DNA of 40,264 nt from Pseudomonadota bacterium (GTDB lineage Bacteria; Chloroflexota; Ktedonobacteria; Ktedonobacterales; JADMIN01). How positions within the stretch are numbered: position 1 is the stretch's first letter; every line of letters begins with the position of its first letter. Under the pieces are notes generated by a model. That model was not told where the DNA came from and made no database searches. It saw only the letters and a program-made list of their open reading frames with translations. This document shows, in pieces, positions 8,018 through 16,068 of this stretch. Both the position numbers and the translations under genes were made by a program. The stretch covers positions 1-40,264 of the forward strand of contig JAJPIU010000160.1 in the NCBI GenBank assembly GCA_021324535.1. The letters run 5' to 3'.

Positions 8018-8644
8018 ATGAATCTTTCCCGATTGTTCGGACGCACACCCAGCCCTGAAGAGCAGGAGACGCTTCCCAACGGTGAACCACGCCTGCCACC
8101 GGGCCAGTATTTGACGAAAAAGTGGCCTGTGCTTTCCTATGAGAGGACACCCCACCTCAATCCGACAACCTATCGCTTCAAGGTATGGGGCGCCGTCGAG
8201 CAACCGCTTGAGCTGACCTGGGAGGAACTGCGGGCGCTGCCACAGCAGGAGATCACCACCGATATTCACTGCGTCACCACATGGAGCCGCTATGATAACC
8301 GCTGGGAGGGCGTGCCGGTACGCGAGATTCTGCAACGAGTGAGGCCCACACCGGAGGCGCATTTCGTCGTGGCGCACTCGTTCTCTGAGATTGCTTACAC
8401 CACAAATATGCCGCTTGCCGACTTTGTCGACGACGATGTGCTGATCGCCTTCAAGCATGACGGCGCCGACCTCGAACCGGAGCATGGCGGCCCAGTGCGG
8501 CTGGTTGTGCCGAAGCTCTATTTCTACAAGAGCGCCAAGTGGCTGAGCGGCCTCGAGTTCTTGCCTAAGGATCGCCCCGGCTTCTGGGAGGTGCGCGGAT
8601 ATCATAACCATGCCGATCCCTGGCACGAAGAACGCTACTGGTGA
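8018..8644 (+). CDS. Sulfite-oxidase-like molybdopterin-dependent oxidoreductase
   Basis: The 208-aa product is a single molybdopterin-binding domain of the sulfite oxidase/YedY type. C85 in DIHCVTTWSRYDNRWEGV is the expected Mo-ligating cysteine. HGGPVRLVVPKLYFYKSAKW and the C-terminal GFWEVRGYHNHADPW are typical of the small stand-alone members. No Tat or Sec signal peptide is present, unlike periplasmic MsrP, so a cytoplasmic location is likely. The substrate cannot be told. GTGAGGT before the ATG gives a modest Shine-Dalgarno match. The lipoprotein gene begins only 32 nt later, so the two may share a transcript. Confidence 0.88.
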   Translation: MNLSRLFGRTPSPEEQETLPNGEPRLPPGQYLTKKWPVLSYERTPHLNPTTYRFKVWGAVEQPLELTWEELRALPQQEITTDIHCVTTWSRYDNRWEGVPVREILQRVRPTPEAHFVVAHSFSEIAYTTNMPLADFVDDDVLIAFKHDGADLEPEHGGPVRLVVPKLYFYKSAKWLSGLEFLPKDRPGFWEVRGYHNHADPWHEERYW

Positions 8645-8676
8645 GAACACACCACGTACAGACATAAAGAGGGAAT

Positions 8677-9942
8677 ATGCGAACCCAACGAGCGGCGCTC
8701 AGTTTTGGCGCTCTCATCTTCATCCTGGCAATGCTGCTGGCCGGGTGTTCCACAGGTGGAAGCAGCAATAAGATCATCCTGACGTACTGGTACACGGAAA
8801 ACGCGCAGCAGGCTCCAGCCATTCGCGATCTCATCATCAAGTTCGAGCAGCAAAACCCTAACGTCACGATCAACGCGCAACACATTGATCCGACGACCGC
8901 GCATGATAAGTTCGTTCAGGCGGCCAAAGCCAACAAAGCGCCCGACGTGTTCCGTGCGGATATTCGCTGGGGAGCAGAGTTTGCCGCCGACGGCTACCTT
9001 GCCGACATCACCAGTATGGAAAGCTCATTCGACAAATCAGACTACCTGACGACGCCGCTGACTTACTGTGAGTACCAGGGGAAGCTGATCGGATTGCCAC
9101 AGACCACCGATCTGCTCGTGCTCTATTACAATAAGTCGTTGTTTTCGGCGGCGCACCTCAACGGCGCGCCTACCACCTGGGAGCAGTTCGACGCCGATAA
9201 CAGGGCGCTGACGCATGGCGCGCAGTATGGGTGGGCATGGCAGGCAAGCTCCTATTATACACAGCAGTTCATCTTCAGCTTTGGCGGCGAACTCTTCAAG
9301 GGTAGCGGCAAATCGCTCTCACCCGCCGTCAACAGCCAAAGCACGATCACTGCGCTGACCTACCTCAAACAAGAGCTTGCCTATGCGCCCAAGCCAGACT
9401 TTGCGAACGGCGTGAACACTGCCATGTCTGCGTTCGAGAGCGGTCAGGCTGGGATGATCATGGCAAACCAGAGCGACTACAGCACCTTGCTGACCGGATC
9501 AGCTTTTGCGAAAAACCACGGCGCCCTCGGCGTCGCGGCGATTCCGATGGATACGGCAACCGGCAATACGCCGCGATCTCCGGTGGGTGGGCAGGAATAC
9601 GTGATGTTCAAGGGAACACAGCAGCCGACCGCCGCGTTCCAGTTCATGCAGTTTATGTCCTCAGCGCCCAGTCAATCGTACCTTGCCACCAAGGACAATC
9701 TGCTTCCCACACGCCACACTAACTATAGCGATCCACAGGTACAGGCCGACGCGACGCTGATGGCATTTGCGGCGCTCCTGCCAACACAGAAGGCGACGCC
9801 TGTTTTCAAGCAGGCCGCCCAGGTCTATGATCCCTCGTCGGGCTTCGATACAAATCTTCAGAAGTTTGTCAACGGACAGGAGACTGCGGCTACCGCTGCT
9901 CAAAACATCTCTGCCAGTTTCCAGAGCTTGCTCAACGGCTGA
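8677..9942 (+). CDS. ABC-transporter extracellular solute-binding lipoprotein (probably sugar)
   Basis: A 421-aa lipoprotein. The signal peptide is followed by a lipobox LLAGC with C24 as the lipidation site. The mature part looks like a family 1 (MalE-like) binding protein: ILTYWYTEN at the N-terminus, APDVFRADIRWGAEFAADGYL, GLPQTTDLLVLYYNKSLF, AFESGQAGMIMANQ and GGQEYVMFKGTQQ. It would capture an oligosaccharide or similar solute outside the membrane. A MalK/UgpC-type ATPase gene follows after about 170 nt, but no MalF/MalG-type permeases lie on either side, so the partner permeases must be elsewhere. The 170-nt gap contains its own promoter-like elements. Confidence 0.9.
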   Translation: MRTQRAALSFGALIFILAMLLAGCSTGGSSNKIILTYWYTENAQQAPAIRDLIIKFEQQNPNVTINAQHIDPTTAHDKFVQAAKANKAPDVFRADIRWGAEFAADGYLADITSMESSFDKSDYLTTPLTYCEYQGKLIGLPQTTDLLVLYYNKSLFSAAHLNGAPTTWEQFDADNRALTHGAQYGWAWQASSYYTQQFIFSFGGELFKGSGKSLSPAVNSQSTITALTYLKQELAYAPKPDFANGVNTAMSAFESGQAGMIMANQSDYSTLLTGSAFAKNHGALGVAAIPMDTATGNTPRSPVGGQEYVMFKGTQQPTAAFQFMQFMSSAPSQSYLATKDNLLPTRHTNYSDPQVQADATLMAFAALLPTQKATPVFKQAAQVYDPSSGFDTNLQKFVNGQETAATAAQNISASFQSLLNG

Positions 9943-9969
9943 TCTTATCCCAATATCCTCGTTTCCGTC

Positions 9970-9999
9970 TTGACGGATGGCAGCATCAAGGGGTACTCT
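9970..9999 (+). promoter_or_regulatory. Candidate promoter of the ABC ATPase gene
   Basis: TTGACG (9970-9975) and TACTCT (9994-9999) are spaced by 18 bp. A second TTGACG begins at 9999 and is followed by a G/T-rich stretch with two GCGGTAACG copies. The -10 is imperfect. Confidence 0.4.
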
Positions 10000-10112
10000 T
10001 GACGCAACGGGTACGGGGGCGGTAACGAATACGGTAGCGGTAACGGGGTAGGCCAGATCATGTGTGTCAACGACGTGTAAAACGTCGAGGCTGGAAAGGG
10101 AGGCGTCCCGCA

Positions 10113-11255
10113 ATGGCGGATGTACGTTTCGATCATGTGTACAAGCGGTACGGTAGTAACACGCCCGTGATTACCGATCTGAACCTGCATATCAACGATC
10201 ATGAGTTTCTGGTGCTGGTAGGGCCATCCGGCTGTGGCAAAACGACGGCGCTGCGTATGATCGCTGGACTGGAAGAGATCAGCGAAGGCAACCTCTTCAT
10301 CGGCGACAGGCTGGTCAACGATGTCGCGCCCAAAGATCGCGACATCGCCATGGTCTTCCAGAACTACGCGCTCTATCCCCATATGAGCGTGTATGAAAAC
10401 ATGGCGTTCAGCTTGCAACGCCATCACGTCAGCAAGGCCGAGATTGACCAACGTGTGCGCCGTGCGGCTGATATGCTTGGCATCAAAGACTATCTCAACC
10501 GCAAGCCCAGGGCGCTTTCGGGTGGTCAACGCCAACGTGTGGCGTTGGGGCGTGCGCTTGTGCGTGACCCCAAGGTGTTCCTGCTCGATGAGCCGCTTTC
10601 CAACCTGGATGCGAAACTGCGTGTACAGACACGCACAGAGATCAGCCGCCTGCACCAACAAACACAAACAACCTTTGTCTACGTCACGCACGATCAGGTG
10701 GAGGCGATGACGATGGGTGATCGCATTGCCGTCCTCAACGCGGGCGTCATTCAGCAACTCGGCAAGCCGCAGGAACTCTATGAGCGCCCGGCGAATCTGT
10801 TCGTGGCTGGCTTTATCGGTAGCCCCTCGATGGGATTCTTCAACGGCTCCCTGGCGTGGTCGCCAGGCGGCGACGCGCTCATCACCATTGGCTCCGGGGA
10901 AGCGGCGCACACGCTCACATTGAAGGGCGCGGCAACTGGTCAAAACGCAGAGCAATCCACTCCAAATGGGCAGGGAGTGATTTTCGGCGTGCGCCCCGAA
11001 GACCTGCGCCTGGCCAGCGACGACGCCGAGAATACGCTCCCCGGTGTGGTGGATGTGGTGGAGCATCTCGGCAATGAGCAGTTGGTGTATCTGCGTATGG
11101 AAGGCGTGGTGACACTGGAGAACGCCGAGACGAAGGGCGTCACCGCACGTATAGCGCCCGATGTCACCCTCCGCCCAGGGGAGCAGGTAAGTCTGGCGGT
11201 AGAGGTGGCGCACGCGCATGTGTTCGACGCGAAAACCGGAGAGCGCATCGTCTAG
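10113..11255 (+). CDS. ABC transporter ATP-binding protein, UgpC/MalK/MsmX type
   Basis: The 380-aa ATPase drives sugar-type importers. Walker A is GPSGCGKTT, the Q-loop is VFQNYALYPHMSV, the signature is LSGGQRQRV, Walker B is VFLLDEPLSNLDAKLR and the H-loop is TFVYVTHDQVEAM. The C-terminal TOBE-type regulatory domain is present (GVRPEDLRLA, LVYLRMEG), as in MalK and MsmX. The ATG at 10113 has GGGAGG upstream; the frame is open 17 codons further but MADVRFDHV is the natural start. MsmX-type ATPases can serve several permease sets, which would fit the absence of permease genes here. Confidence 0.93.
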   Translation: MADVRFDHVYKRYGSNTPVITDLNLHINDHEFLVLVGPSGCGKTTALRMIAGLEEISEGNLFIGDRLVNDVAPKDRDIAMVFQNYALYPHMSVYENMAFSLQRHHVSKAEIDQRVRRAADMLGIKDYLNRKPRALSGGQRQRVALGRALVRDPKVFLLDEPLSNLDAKLRVQTRTEISRLHQQTQTTFVYVTHDQVEAMTMGDRIAVLNAGVIQQLGKPQELYERPANLFVAGFIGSPSMGFFNGSLAWSPGGDALITIGSGEAAHTLTLKGAATGQNAEQSTPNGQGVIFGVRPEDLRLASDDAENTLPGVVDVVEHLGNEQLVYLRMEGVVTLENAETKGVTARIAPDVTLRPGEQVSLAVEVAHAHVFDAKTGERIV

Positions 11256-11268
11256 CGGCTCGTAGGAA

Positions 11269-11290
11269 AACTTGCGCCAAACTTGCGCCA
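11269..11290 (+). repeat. 11-bp perfect tandem repeat overlapping the rpsB -35
   Basis: AACTTGCGCCA occurs at 11269-11279 and again at 11280-11290. The second copy covers the -35 hexamer of the rpsB promoter, and 11 bp is close to one helical turn, as expected for cooperative protein binding on one DNA face. Confidence 0.6.
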
Positions 11291-11311
11291 CAGGCGGCGC
11301 TATGGTATACT
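11283..11311 (+). promoter_or_regulatory. Candidate sigma-70-type promoter of rpsB
   Basis: TTGCGC (11283-11288) and TATACT (11306-11311) are 17 bp apart. The -35 is weak but the -10 matches the local pattern. Confidence 0.6.
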
Positions 11312-11573
11312 GGTGAGGTATGCTCCCATTCGTGTGGGGCAAGTGTGTCGCTCAGTAGTGACTCCCTGTGCGATACTACTCTCCTTCTCATATGGGTGAG
11401 GCAGGCATACCTCCATTTCACACATCCCCAGACTGTGCGATGTCCCTGGCGTTTTCCGCTGGCCGCGCGATGGCATATAAGCCTAAGGCCGGACGGATGA
11501 AACGCTTTTTCGCACGGGAAGAGGGGGATGGCGGCTAACTTTTCATGGTTCTCTAAGGGAGGAACAATACCGC

Positions 11574-12530
11574 GTGGCAAATGTCGCATCAATGCAAGAC
11601 CTGCTGAAAGCCGGAGTCCACTTCGGACACCAAACCCGCCGCTGGAACCCTAAAATGCGGCTGTTCATCTTCTCGGATGAGCAGGGGAAGCCCATCAAGC
11701 GCAACGGCATCTACTTCCTCGATCTCAAACAAACGGTACGGCGGCTCAACGAAGCCTATCAATTCGTCACCAACCTGACCGCAAGCGGCGACCACATTCT
11801 CTTTGTCGGCACGAAGAAGCAGGCACAGGAGACGATTAAAGAAGAGGCAGAGCGCAGCGGCCAGTTTTACGTCAACCACCGCTGGCTTGGCGGCATGCTC
11901 ACCAACTTCCAGACGATTCAACTGCGCATCCGCTATATGCGCGACCTCGAAACACGCAAGGCAAACGGTGACTTCGAGCGCCTGCCCAAGAAGGAAGCGC
12001 AACACCTGAACGACGAACTCGAACGTCTGCAAAGCACGCTCGGCGGCATCAAAGATATGCGCCGCCTGCCAGGGGCAATCTTCGTCGTTGATACCAAGAA
12101 AGAGCATACCGCAGTGCTCGAGGCGCGGCGACTGGAGATTCCGGTAATCGCCCTGGCCGACACTAACACCGATCCCGACGAGATGGATTATCCCATCCCG
12201 GCGAACGACGACGCCATCCGCGCCGTCCGGCTGATCTGCTCGAAGATCGCCGACGCTGCCCTTGAAGGGCGACGCCAGTACGAATCCTCGCGTGAGCGCG
12301 ATGAGGCCGGCGGGCGGCGCGGCGCGGCGGTGGTGCAACTCGAAGAGTTCGGCGCCGAGCCACAAGACGAAACGACCGCAAGCGCAAGCGACAACGCCGC
12401 CAACGGGAGCAGCGCAGCCGTCTCCGCCGAAACCGCCCGCGAAGCGGCGGAGGCCAGCGCAACACCCACTGTGGCGCCAGCAGCAGCATCAGCAGCATCA
12501 GCAGCGCCAGCGGAAAGCGGCGCAGAGTAG
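11574..12530 (+). CDS. rpsB: 30S ribosomal protein S2
   Basis: S2 of the small ribosomal subunit, 318 aa. The family hallmarks are clear: [58 protein letters not shown] and [22 protein letters not shown]. It starts with GTG at 11574, with AGGGAGG about 10 nt upstream. The C-terminus after about residue 235 is an Ala/Glu/Ser-rich extension beyond the usual length of about 240-260 aa, probably disordered. It heads the rpsB-tsf-pyrH-frr-uppS-cdsA block, a widely conserved order. A stable hairpin separates it from tsf. Confidence 0.97.
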   Translation: MANVASMQDLLKAGVHFGHQTRRWNPKMRLFIFSDEQGKPIKRNGIYFLDLKQTVRRLNEAYQFVTNLTASGDHILFVGTKKQAQETIKEEAERSGQFYVNHRWLGGMLTNFQTIQLRIRYMRDLETRKANGDFERLPKKEAQHLNDELERLQSTLGGIKDMRRLPGAIFVVDTKKEHTAVLEARRLEIPVIALADTNTDPDEMDYPIPANDDAIRAVRLICSKIADAALEGRRQYESSRERDEAGGRRGAAVVQLEEFGAEPQDETTASASDNAANGSSAAVSAETAREAAEASATPTVAPAAASAASAAPAESGAE

Positions 12531-12553
12531 CGGAGCATACCATCCGCACATCC

Positions 12554-12596
12554 AACGCGCGGCAGCCTGCGAAGTCTCGTTTGGCGCCGCGCGTTT
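12554..12596 (+). terminator. Stable hairpin between rpsB and tsf (terminator or attenuator)
   Basis: AACGCGCGGC (12554-12563) pairs perfectly with GCCGCGCGTT (12586-12595), and the 22-nt loop can extend the stem (GCC/GGC, CGA/TCG). Only three T residues end the hairpin, so it may terminate partially and set the S2 to EF-Ts ratio. Confidence 0.5.
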
Positions 12597-12665
12597 CGTG
12601 CGTCAACTGTTGCGTGTGCGTCGGCCAGCGAGGCTGTGTGGCGGACAACCGCGCCGGAGACGTGG

Positions 12666-12671
12666 TATGAT
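12666..12671 (+). promoter_or_regulatory. Candidate -10 element before tsf
   Basis: TATGAT lies about 95 nt upstream of the tsf start with a poor -35 (around GGACAA). It may give tsf an internal promoter downstream of the rpsB-tsf hairpin. Confidence 0.3.
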
Positions 12672-12764
12672 AATAGGCGCCCGGATCAATTGTCAAAGAT
12701 CAAGGGCGCGTCTCATCTAGAAGTAAAGGAGCATTCGGCCAGAAAACCGAGTGGGAACAAACCG

Positions 12765-13364
12765 ATGGAGTTTACCGCAAAAGATGTCGCCAAACTGCGT
12801 GAAGTGACCGGCGCCGGGTTCGCCGACTGCCGGAGCGCGCTGACCGAGGCTAAATCCTTCGAGGACGCGATCAAGCTGCTTGAAGAGAAGGGGCAGAAGC
12901 GCGCCGAGAAGGTGAAGAGCCAGGAGCGCGAAACGCGCCAGGGATCAGTGACCTCCTACATCCATCACGGCGGTAATCTTGGCGTGTTGCTGGAGCTGAA
13001 TTGCAGTACTGACTTTGTGGCTCGGAGCGACGAGTTCAAGCAGCTTGCGCGCGAGCTTGTCTTGCAGATCGCGGGTACCAACCCCAAGTATACCGCGTTC
13101 AGCGACATTCCCGAAGAGACGCTCACACAGTTGCGCACGCAGCTTGCGGATGATCCCGAAGTGAAGAAACGCCCGGCGAACCGCCGCGAGCAGATCGTTG
13201 AGGGGAAGCTCAAAAAGCAGCTTTCCGCCGAGGTGCTGCTCGAACAGCCGTGGATCAAAGACGATAAGATCACGATCAGCAAGTTGATTGACGACGTGAT
13301 CCGCAAGACCGGCGAAAACATCGTCGTGCGGCGCTTCGCCCGCTTCGCCCTGGGTGAAGACTAA
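12765..13364 (+). CDS. tsf: Elongation factor Ts
   Basis: EF-Ts exchanges GDP on EF-Tu. The 199-aa product begins MEFTAKDVAKLREVTGAGFADCRSAL, where the N-terminal UBA-like domain and the TGAG core are typical. It continues with SYIHHGGNLGVLLELNCSTDFVAR and QPWIKDDKITI. At about 200 aa it is a compact form that lacks the duplicated core subdomain of the 283-aa E. coli protein. The frame is open 43 codons upstream, but the ATG at 12765 matches the family N-terminus. The Shine-Dalgarno match is weak (GTGGGA). Confidence 0.96.
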   Translation: MEFTAKDVAKLREVTGAGFADCRSALTEAKSFEDAIKLLEEKGQKRAEKVKSQERETRQGSVTSYIHHGGNLGVLLELNCSTDFVARSDEFKQLARELVLQIAGTNPKYTAFSDIPEETLTQLRTQLADDPEVKKRPANRREQIVEGKLKKQLSAEVLLEQPWIKDDKITISKLIDDVIRKTGENIVVRRFARFALGED

Positions 13365-13445
13365 AGCGAAGTATACGCGAGAACGCAATCGGCGCCCGGT
13401 TTGCGCTCGGTAGACGACAATAGCACACCACACCAGGGAGAACAT

Positions 13446-14246
13446 ATGACGCCACCAGGCTCCTCTGCTAACGCCGTCCACGCTTTGGCTGACGGCGGAA
13501 CACCAGACACGCCAGCCCAGCGCCTCGTCTATCCGCGCATCTTGCTCAAACTGAGCGGCGAGGCGCTAATGGGCGAGCAGGGCTATGGGCTTGACGCCAG
13601 TGTGCTCCACTATGTGGCGGGCGAGGTGGCGCAAGCGTACGCGCTTGGCGTGCAACTGGCGATTGTCGTCGGGGGGGGAAATATCCTGCGCGGCAAAACC
13701 GCCGCCGCCACCGGCATGGACGCCGCCCAGGCCGATTACATGGGCATGCTGGCGACCGTGATCAATGCGCTTGCCCTGCAAGACGCCATCGAGCACACGG
13801 GCATCACGGCGCGTGTGCAAACGGCAATCCCGATGGCGCCGGTCGCCGAGCCGTTCATTCGCCGCCGCGCTATCCGTCACCTGGAAAAGGGGCGTGTGGT
13901 GATTCTGGCGGCGGGCACAGGCGCGCCCCATTTCACCACTGATACGGCGGCGGCCTTGCGGGCTGTTGAATTGCAGTGCAACGCATTGCTGAAGGCTACC
14001 AAAGTAGATGGCGTCTATGACGATGATCCGATGCGCAATCCCAACGCGCGGCGCTTCAGCGAGATTGACTATATGCGTGCACTGACCATGGGGCTGGCTG
14101 TGATGGATAGCACGGCGCTCTCGATGTGCAAAGACAACCACATGCCAATCGTCGTCTTCAATATGCTCAGTCCGCAGAGCGTTGCGGCGATTGCCCGTGG
14201 CGAGCGACGCGGCACGCTTGTCACTGACTTGACCGGTTTGGCCTGA
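13446..14246 (+). CDS. pyrH: UMP kinase
   Basis: PyrH phosphorylates UMP to UDP for pyrimidine nucleotide synthesis in the cytoplasm. The 266-aa product has ILLKLSGEALMG, IVVGGGNILRG, ADYMGMLATVINALALQD, and the segment ALLKATKVDGVYDDDP with its DP motif, all typical of the amino-acid-kinase-fold UMP kinases. There is an extra N-terminal segment of about 27 residues (PGSSANAVHALADGG). The ATG at 13446 has GGGAGA 5 nt upstream. tsf lies upstream and frr starts 24 nt after its stop. Confidence 0.96.
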   Translation: MTPPGSSANAVHALADGGTPDTPAQRLVYPRILLKLSGEALMGEQGYGLDASVLHYVAGEVAQAYALGVQLAIVVGGGNILRGKTAAATGMDAAQADYMGMLATVINALALQDAIEHTGITARVQTAIPMAPVAEPFIRRRAIRHLEKGRVVILAAGTGAPHFTTDTAAALRAVELQCNALLKATKVDGVYDDDPMRNPNARRFSEIDYMRALTMGLAVMDSTALSMCKDNHMPIVVFNMLSPQSVAAIARGERRGTLVTDLTGLA

Positions 14247-14270
14247 AACCTGTGTGAAAGGGGTAAAGGT

Positions 14271-14828
14271 ATGGCAGACGACGTCTTCGCCGATGCGCAG
14301 CGGCGCATGGATTCGGCGATAGAAGTGCTCAAGCGCGAACTGCACACCATCCGTACCGGCCGCGCCACCCCGGCGCTGGTTGAGCGTATTACCGTTGACT
14401 ACTATGGAACCGCCACACCGCTTCAGCAGGTGGCGACCATTCGCGCGCCTGATCCACGCACACTGACCATCGAGCCGTGGGATCGCAAGGTTTTGGGTGA
14501 CATCGAAAAGGCCATCCAGAAAAGCGACCTGGGGCTGAATCCCAACAACGATGGGCAGATGATTCGCCTGAACCTGCCTCCGCTTACCGAGGAGCGCCGA
14601 CGGGAACTCGTTAAGGTGGTGCACAAGAAGGTAGATGAGGCGAAAGTCGCCGTGCGCAATTGCCGACGTGACGCGCACGATACCCTGCGCGACCAGGAAA
14701 AAAAGAAAGAAATCTCCGCCGATGAACTCAAGCGGGGAACCGACCGGCTGCAAAAGATCACCGACCATGCGATTGCCGAACTCGAAAAGATTGGCCAGGC
14801 CAAAGAGCAAGAAGTAATGGAAGTCTAG
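14271..14828 (+). CDS. frr: Ribosome recycling factor
   Basis: RRF splits post-termination ribosomes together with EF-G. The 185-aa length is exact for the family. Motifs include MDSAIEVLKRELHTIRTGRATPALVERI, PLQQVATI, DRKVLGDIEKAI, LGLNPNNDG, LPPLTEERRRELVK and the C-terminal helix ITDHAIAELEKIGQAKEQEVMEV. A GGGGTAAAG Shine-Dalgarno region precedes the ATG. The stop codon is immediately followed by an 11-bp triplicate repeat. Confidence 0.97.
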   Translation: MADDVFADAQRRMDSAIEVLKRELHTIRTGRATPALVERITVDYYGTATPLQQVATIRAPDPRTLTIEPWDRKVLGDIEKAIQKSDLGLNPNNDGQMIRLNLPPLTEERRRELVKVVHKKVDEAKVAVRNCRRDAHDTLRDQEKKKEISADELKRGTDRLQKITDHAIAELEKIGQAKEQEVMEV

Positions 14829-14860
14829 CGGAGTTCCGGCGGAGTTCCGGCGGAGTTCCG
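14828..14860 (+). repeat. 11-bp tandem repeat, three perfect copies, at the frr stop codon
   Basis: GCGGAGTTCCG is repeated three times (14828-14838, 14839-14849, 14850-14860), starting at the last base of the frr stop codon, with a partial fourth copy (GCGCGG). GGAGTTCC is nearly palindromic. Confidence 0.85.
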
Positions 14861-14932
14861 GCGCGGGGCAGCGAAGTAGCGGCGACCTGAGACGGTGTTG
14901 ATGGCAGCGTAGAGAGGGTGTGAACTGGGGAT

Positions 14933-15901
14933 ATGGCGAAACGACGCTTGAAAGATGTGCTGACAGCGATTGGCAGCGTGCTCGATGGCGGAGCGCGCGC
15001 GCACGAGCAAGAGCGCCAGGCCGAGTTGGCGCGGCTACGTTTTCGCGACGGGCGCGCCATCCCCAAACACATCGCGATTATCATGGACGGCAACGGGCGC
15101 TGGGCGACGAGCCGCCATCTCCCACGCTCGGTGGGCCACCACGCCGGGGTTGAGGCGCTCCGGCGGGTCGTGCGGCTCTGCGACGAGTATCACATCCCCA
15201 TGCTCACCGTCTATGCCTTCTCCACGGAAAACTGGAACCGCCCGCCCGAAGAGGTGGATACGCTGATGCGGCTGATGTGGGAGACCATCCGCAGCGACGT
15301 TGACCAGCTGCACGAAAACGGCGTGCGCCTGCGCCACATTGGGCGACTGCATGATCTGGCGCCGGATGTGCAAGAGGCCATTCTGCACATGATGGAGCTG
15401 ACCAAAGATAACCGGAAGCTCGAACTCAACGTCTGCTTCAACTATGGCGGACGCGCCGAACTGGTGGATGCTTTCCGCGAGTTGCTGGCGGCAGGCGTGC
15501 GCAGCGAAGACCTCACCGAAGAGGTCATCTCGCAGCATCTCTACACCCGTGGCCTTCCCGATCCCGATCTGATCATTCGCACTGGCGGCGAGATGCGCCT
15601 GAGCAATTATCTGATCTGGCAGGCGGCCTACGCGGAATACTACTCCACACCGACGCTCTGGCCCGACTTCAATCGCGAGGATCTCGAGGCCGCGCTCGAC
15701 GCCTACGCCAGCCGCAAACGTCGGTTTGGCAAGACGGATGCACAGATCGCCCAGGAGAAGCAAGAGAAGGCAGCCGCCGCAGCGGCAAACAAAGCGGATC
15801 GCTCCCAGCGTGGTGCGCTGACACGCCAAGCTGCCGAGACGCAACGCAACGACGCAAATCCTGAGCCGACGGACGCCGCCGAGGTGGCTCCTGTCCATTA
15901 A
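14933..15901 (+). CDS. uppS: Isoprenyl transferase (undecaprenyl diphosphate synthase)
   Basis: This cis-prenyltransferase makes the C55 lipid carrier for cell wall and glycan synthesis. The 322-aa product has PKHIAIIMDGNGRWA (catalytic D52), LTVYAFSTENWNRP, NVCFNYGGRAELVDA, IIRTGGEMRLSNYLIWQ (from 215) and LWPDFNREDLEAAL. An N-terminal helix of about 40 residues and an Ala/Gln-rich C-terminal tail of about 55 residues go beyond the usual size of about 250 aa and look disordered. It lies between frr and cdsA, the classical order. GAGAGGG lies 14 nt before the ATG. Confidence 0.95.
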   Translation: MAKRRLKDVLTAIGSVLDGGARAHEQERQAELARLRFRDGRAIPKHIAIIMDGNGRWATSRHLPRSVGHHAGVEALRRVVRLCDEYHIPMLTVYAFSTENWNRPPEEVDTLMRLMWETIRSDVDQLHENGVRLRHIGRLHDLAPDVQEAILHMMELTKDNRKLELNVCFNYGGRAELVDAFRELLAAGVRSEDLTEEVISQHLYTRGLPDPDLIIRTGGEMRLSNYLIWQAAYAEYYSTPTLWPDFNREDLEAALDAYASRKRRFGKTDAQIAQEKQEKAAAAAANKADRSQRGALTRQAAETQRNDANPEPTDAAEVAPVH

Positions 15902-15933
15902 GAGGCCAGCGCAGGGCCAACGGGCTAATACGC

Positions 15934-15964
15934 TTGACGTAATAGACCGGCTCAGGACTACAAT
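15934..15964 (+). promoter_or_regulatory. Candidate promoter of cdsA
   Basis: TTGACG (15934-15939) and TACAAT (15959-15964) are 19 bp apart, about 105 nt upstream of cdsA. The spacing is one or two bases longer than ideal. Confidence 0.5.
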
Positions 15965-16068
15965 AGAGCCAGAGCGCCAGAGAACACGCTGGAGCATTGT
16001 AGCTCATTCTCAGGATTCAGAAAGCGCTGAGAAGGGCGCGGAAACAAACGCTGGGAGGTTTGTGTGCG

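Larger units (their letters stand above)
11256..11573 (+). other. Gap before rpsB: promoter plus leader of about 260 nt
   Basis: No gene is seen in these 318 nt. The first part holds an 11-bp tandem repeat and the rpsB promoter. The rest, about 11318-11573, would be transcribed as a long untranslated leader with several small potential stems (for example AGTAGT with ACTACT near 11353-11380, and GAGG with CCTC near 11398-11414) and a repeated CTGTGCGAT (11366-11374 and 11433-11441). Ribosomal-protein leaders often bind their own product; no known S2 leader motif was recognised. Confidence 0.5.

Noticed and set aside
9945-11342. Long minus-strand open frame of 465 codons
   Set aside because: It lies antisense to the ABC ATPase gene, whose Walker, signature and H-loop motifs are clear; the antisense product is low-information and His/Arg-rich.
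13566-14810. Minus-strand open frame of 414 codons
   Set aside because: It is antisense to pyrH and frr, both unambiguous; high GC leaves long frames open by chance.
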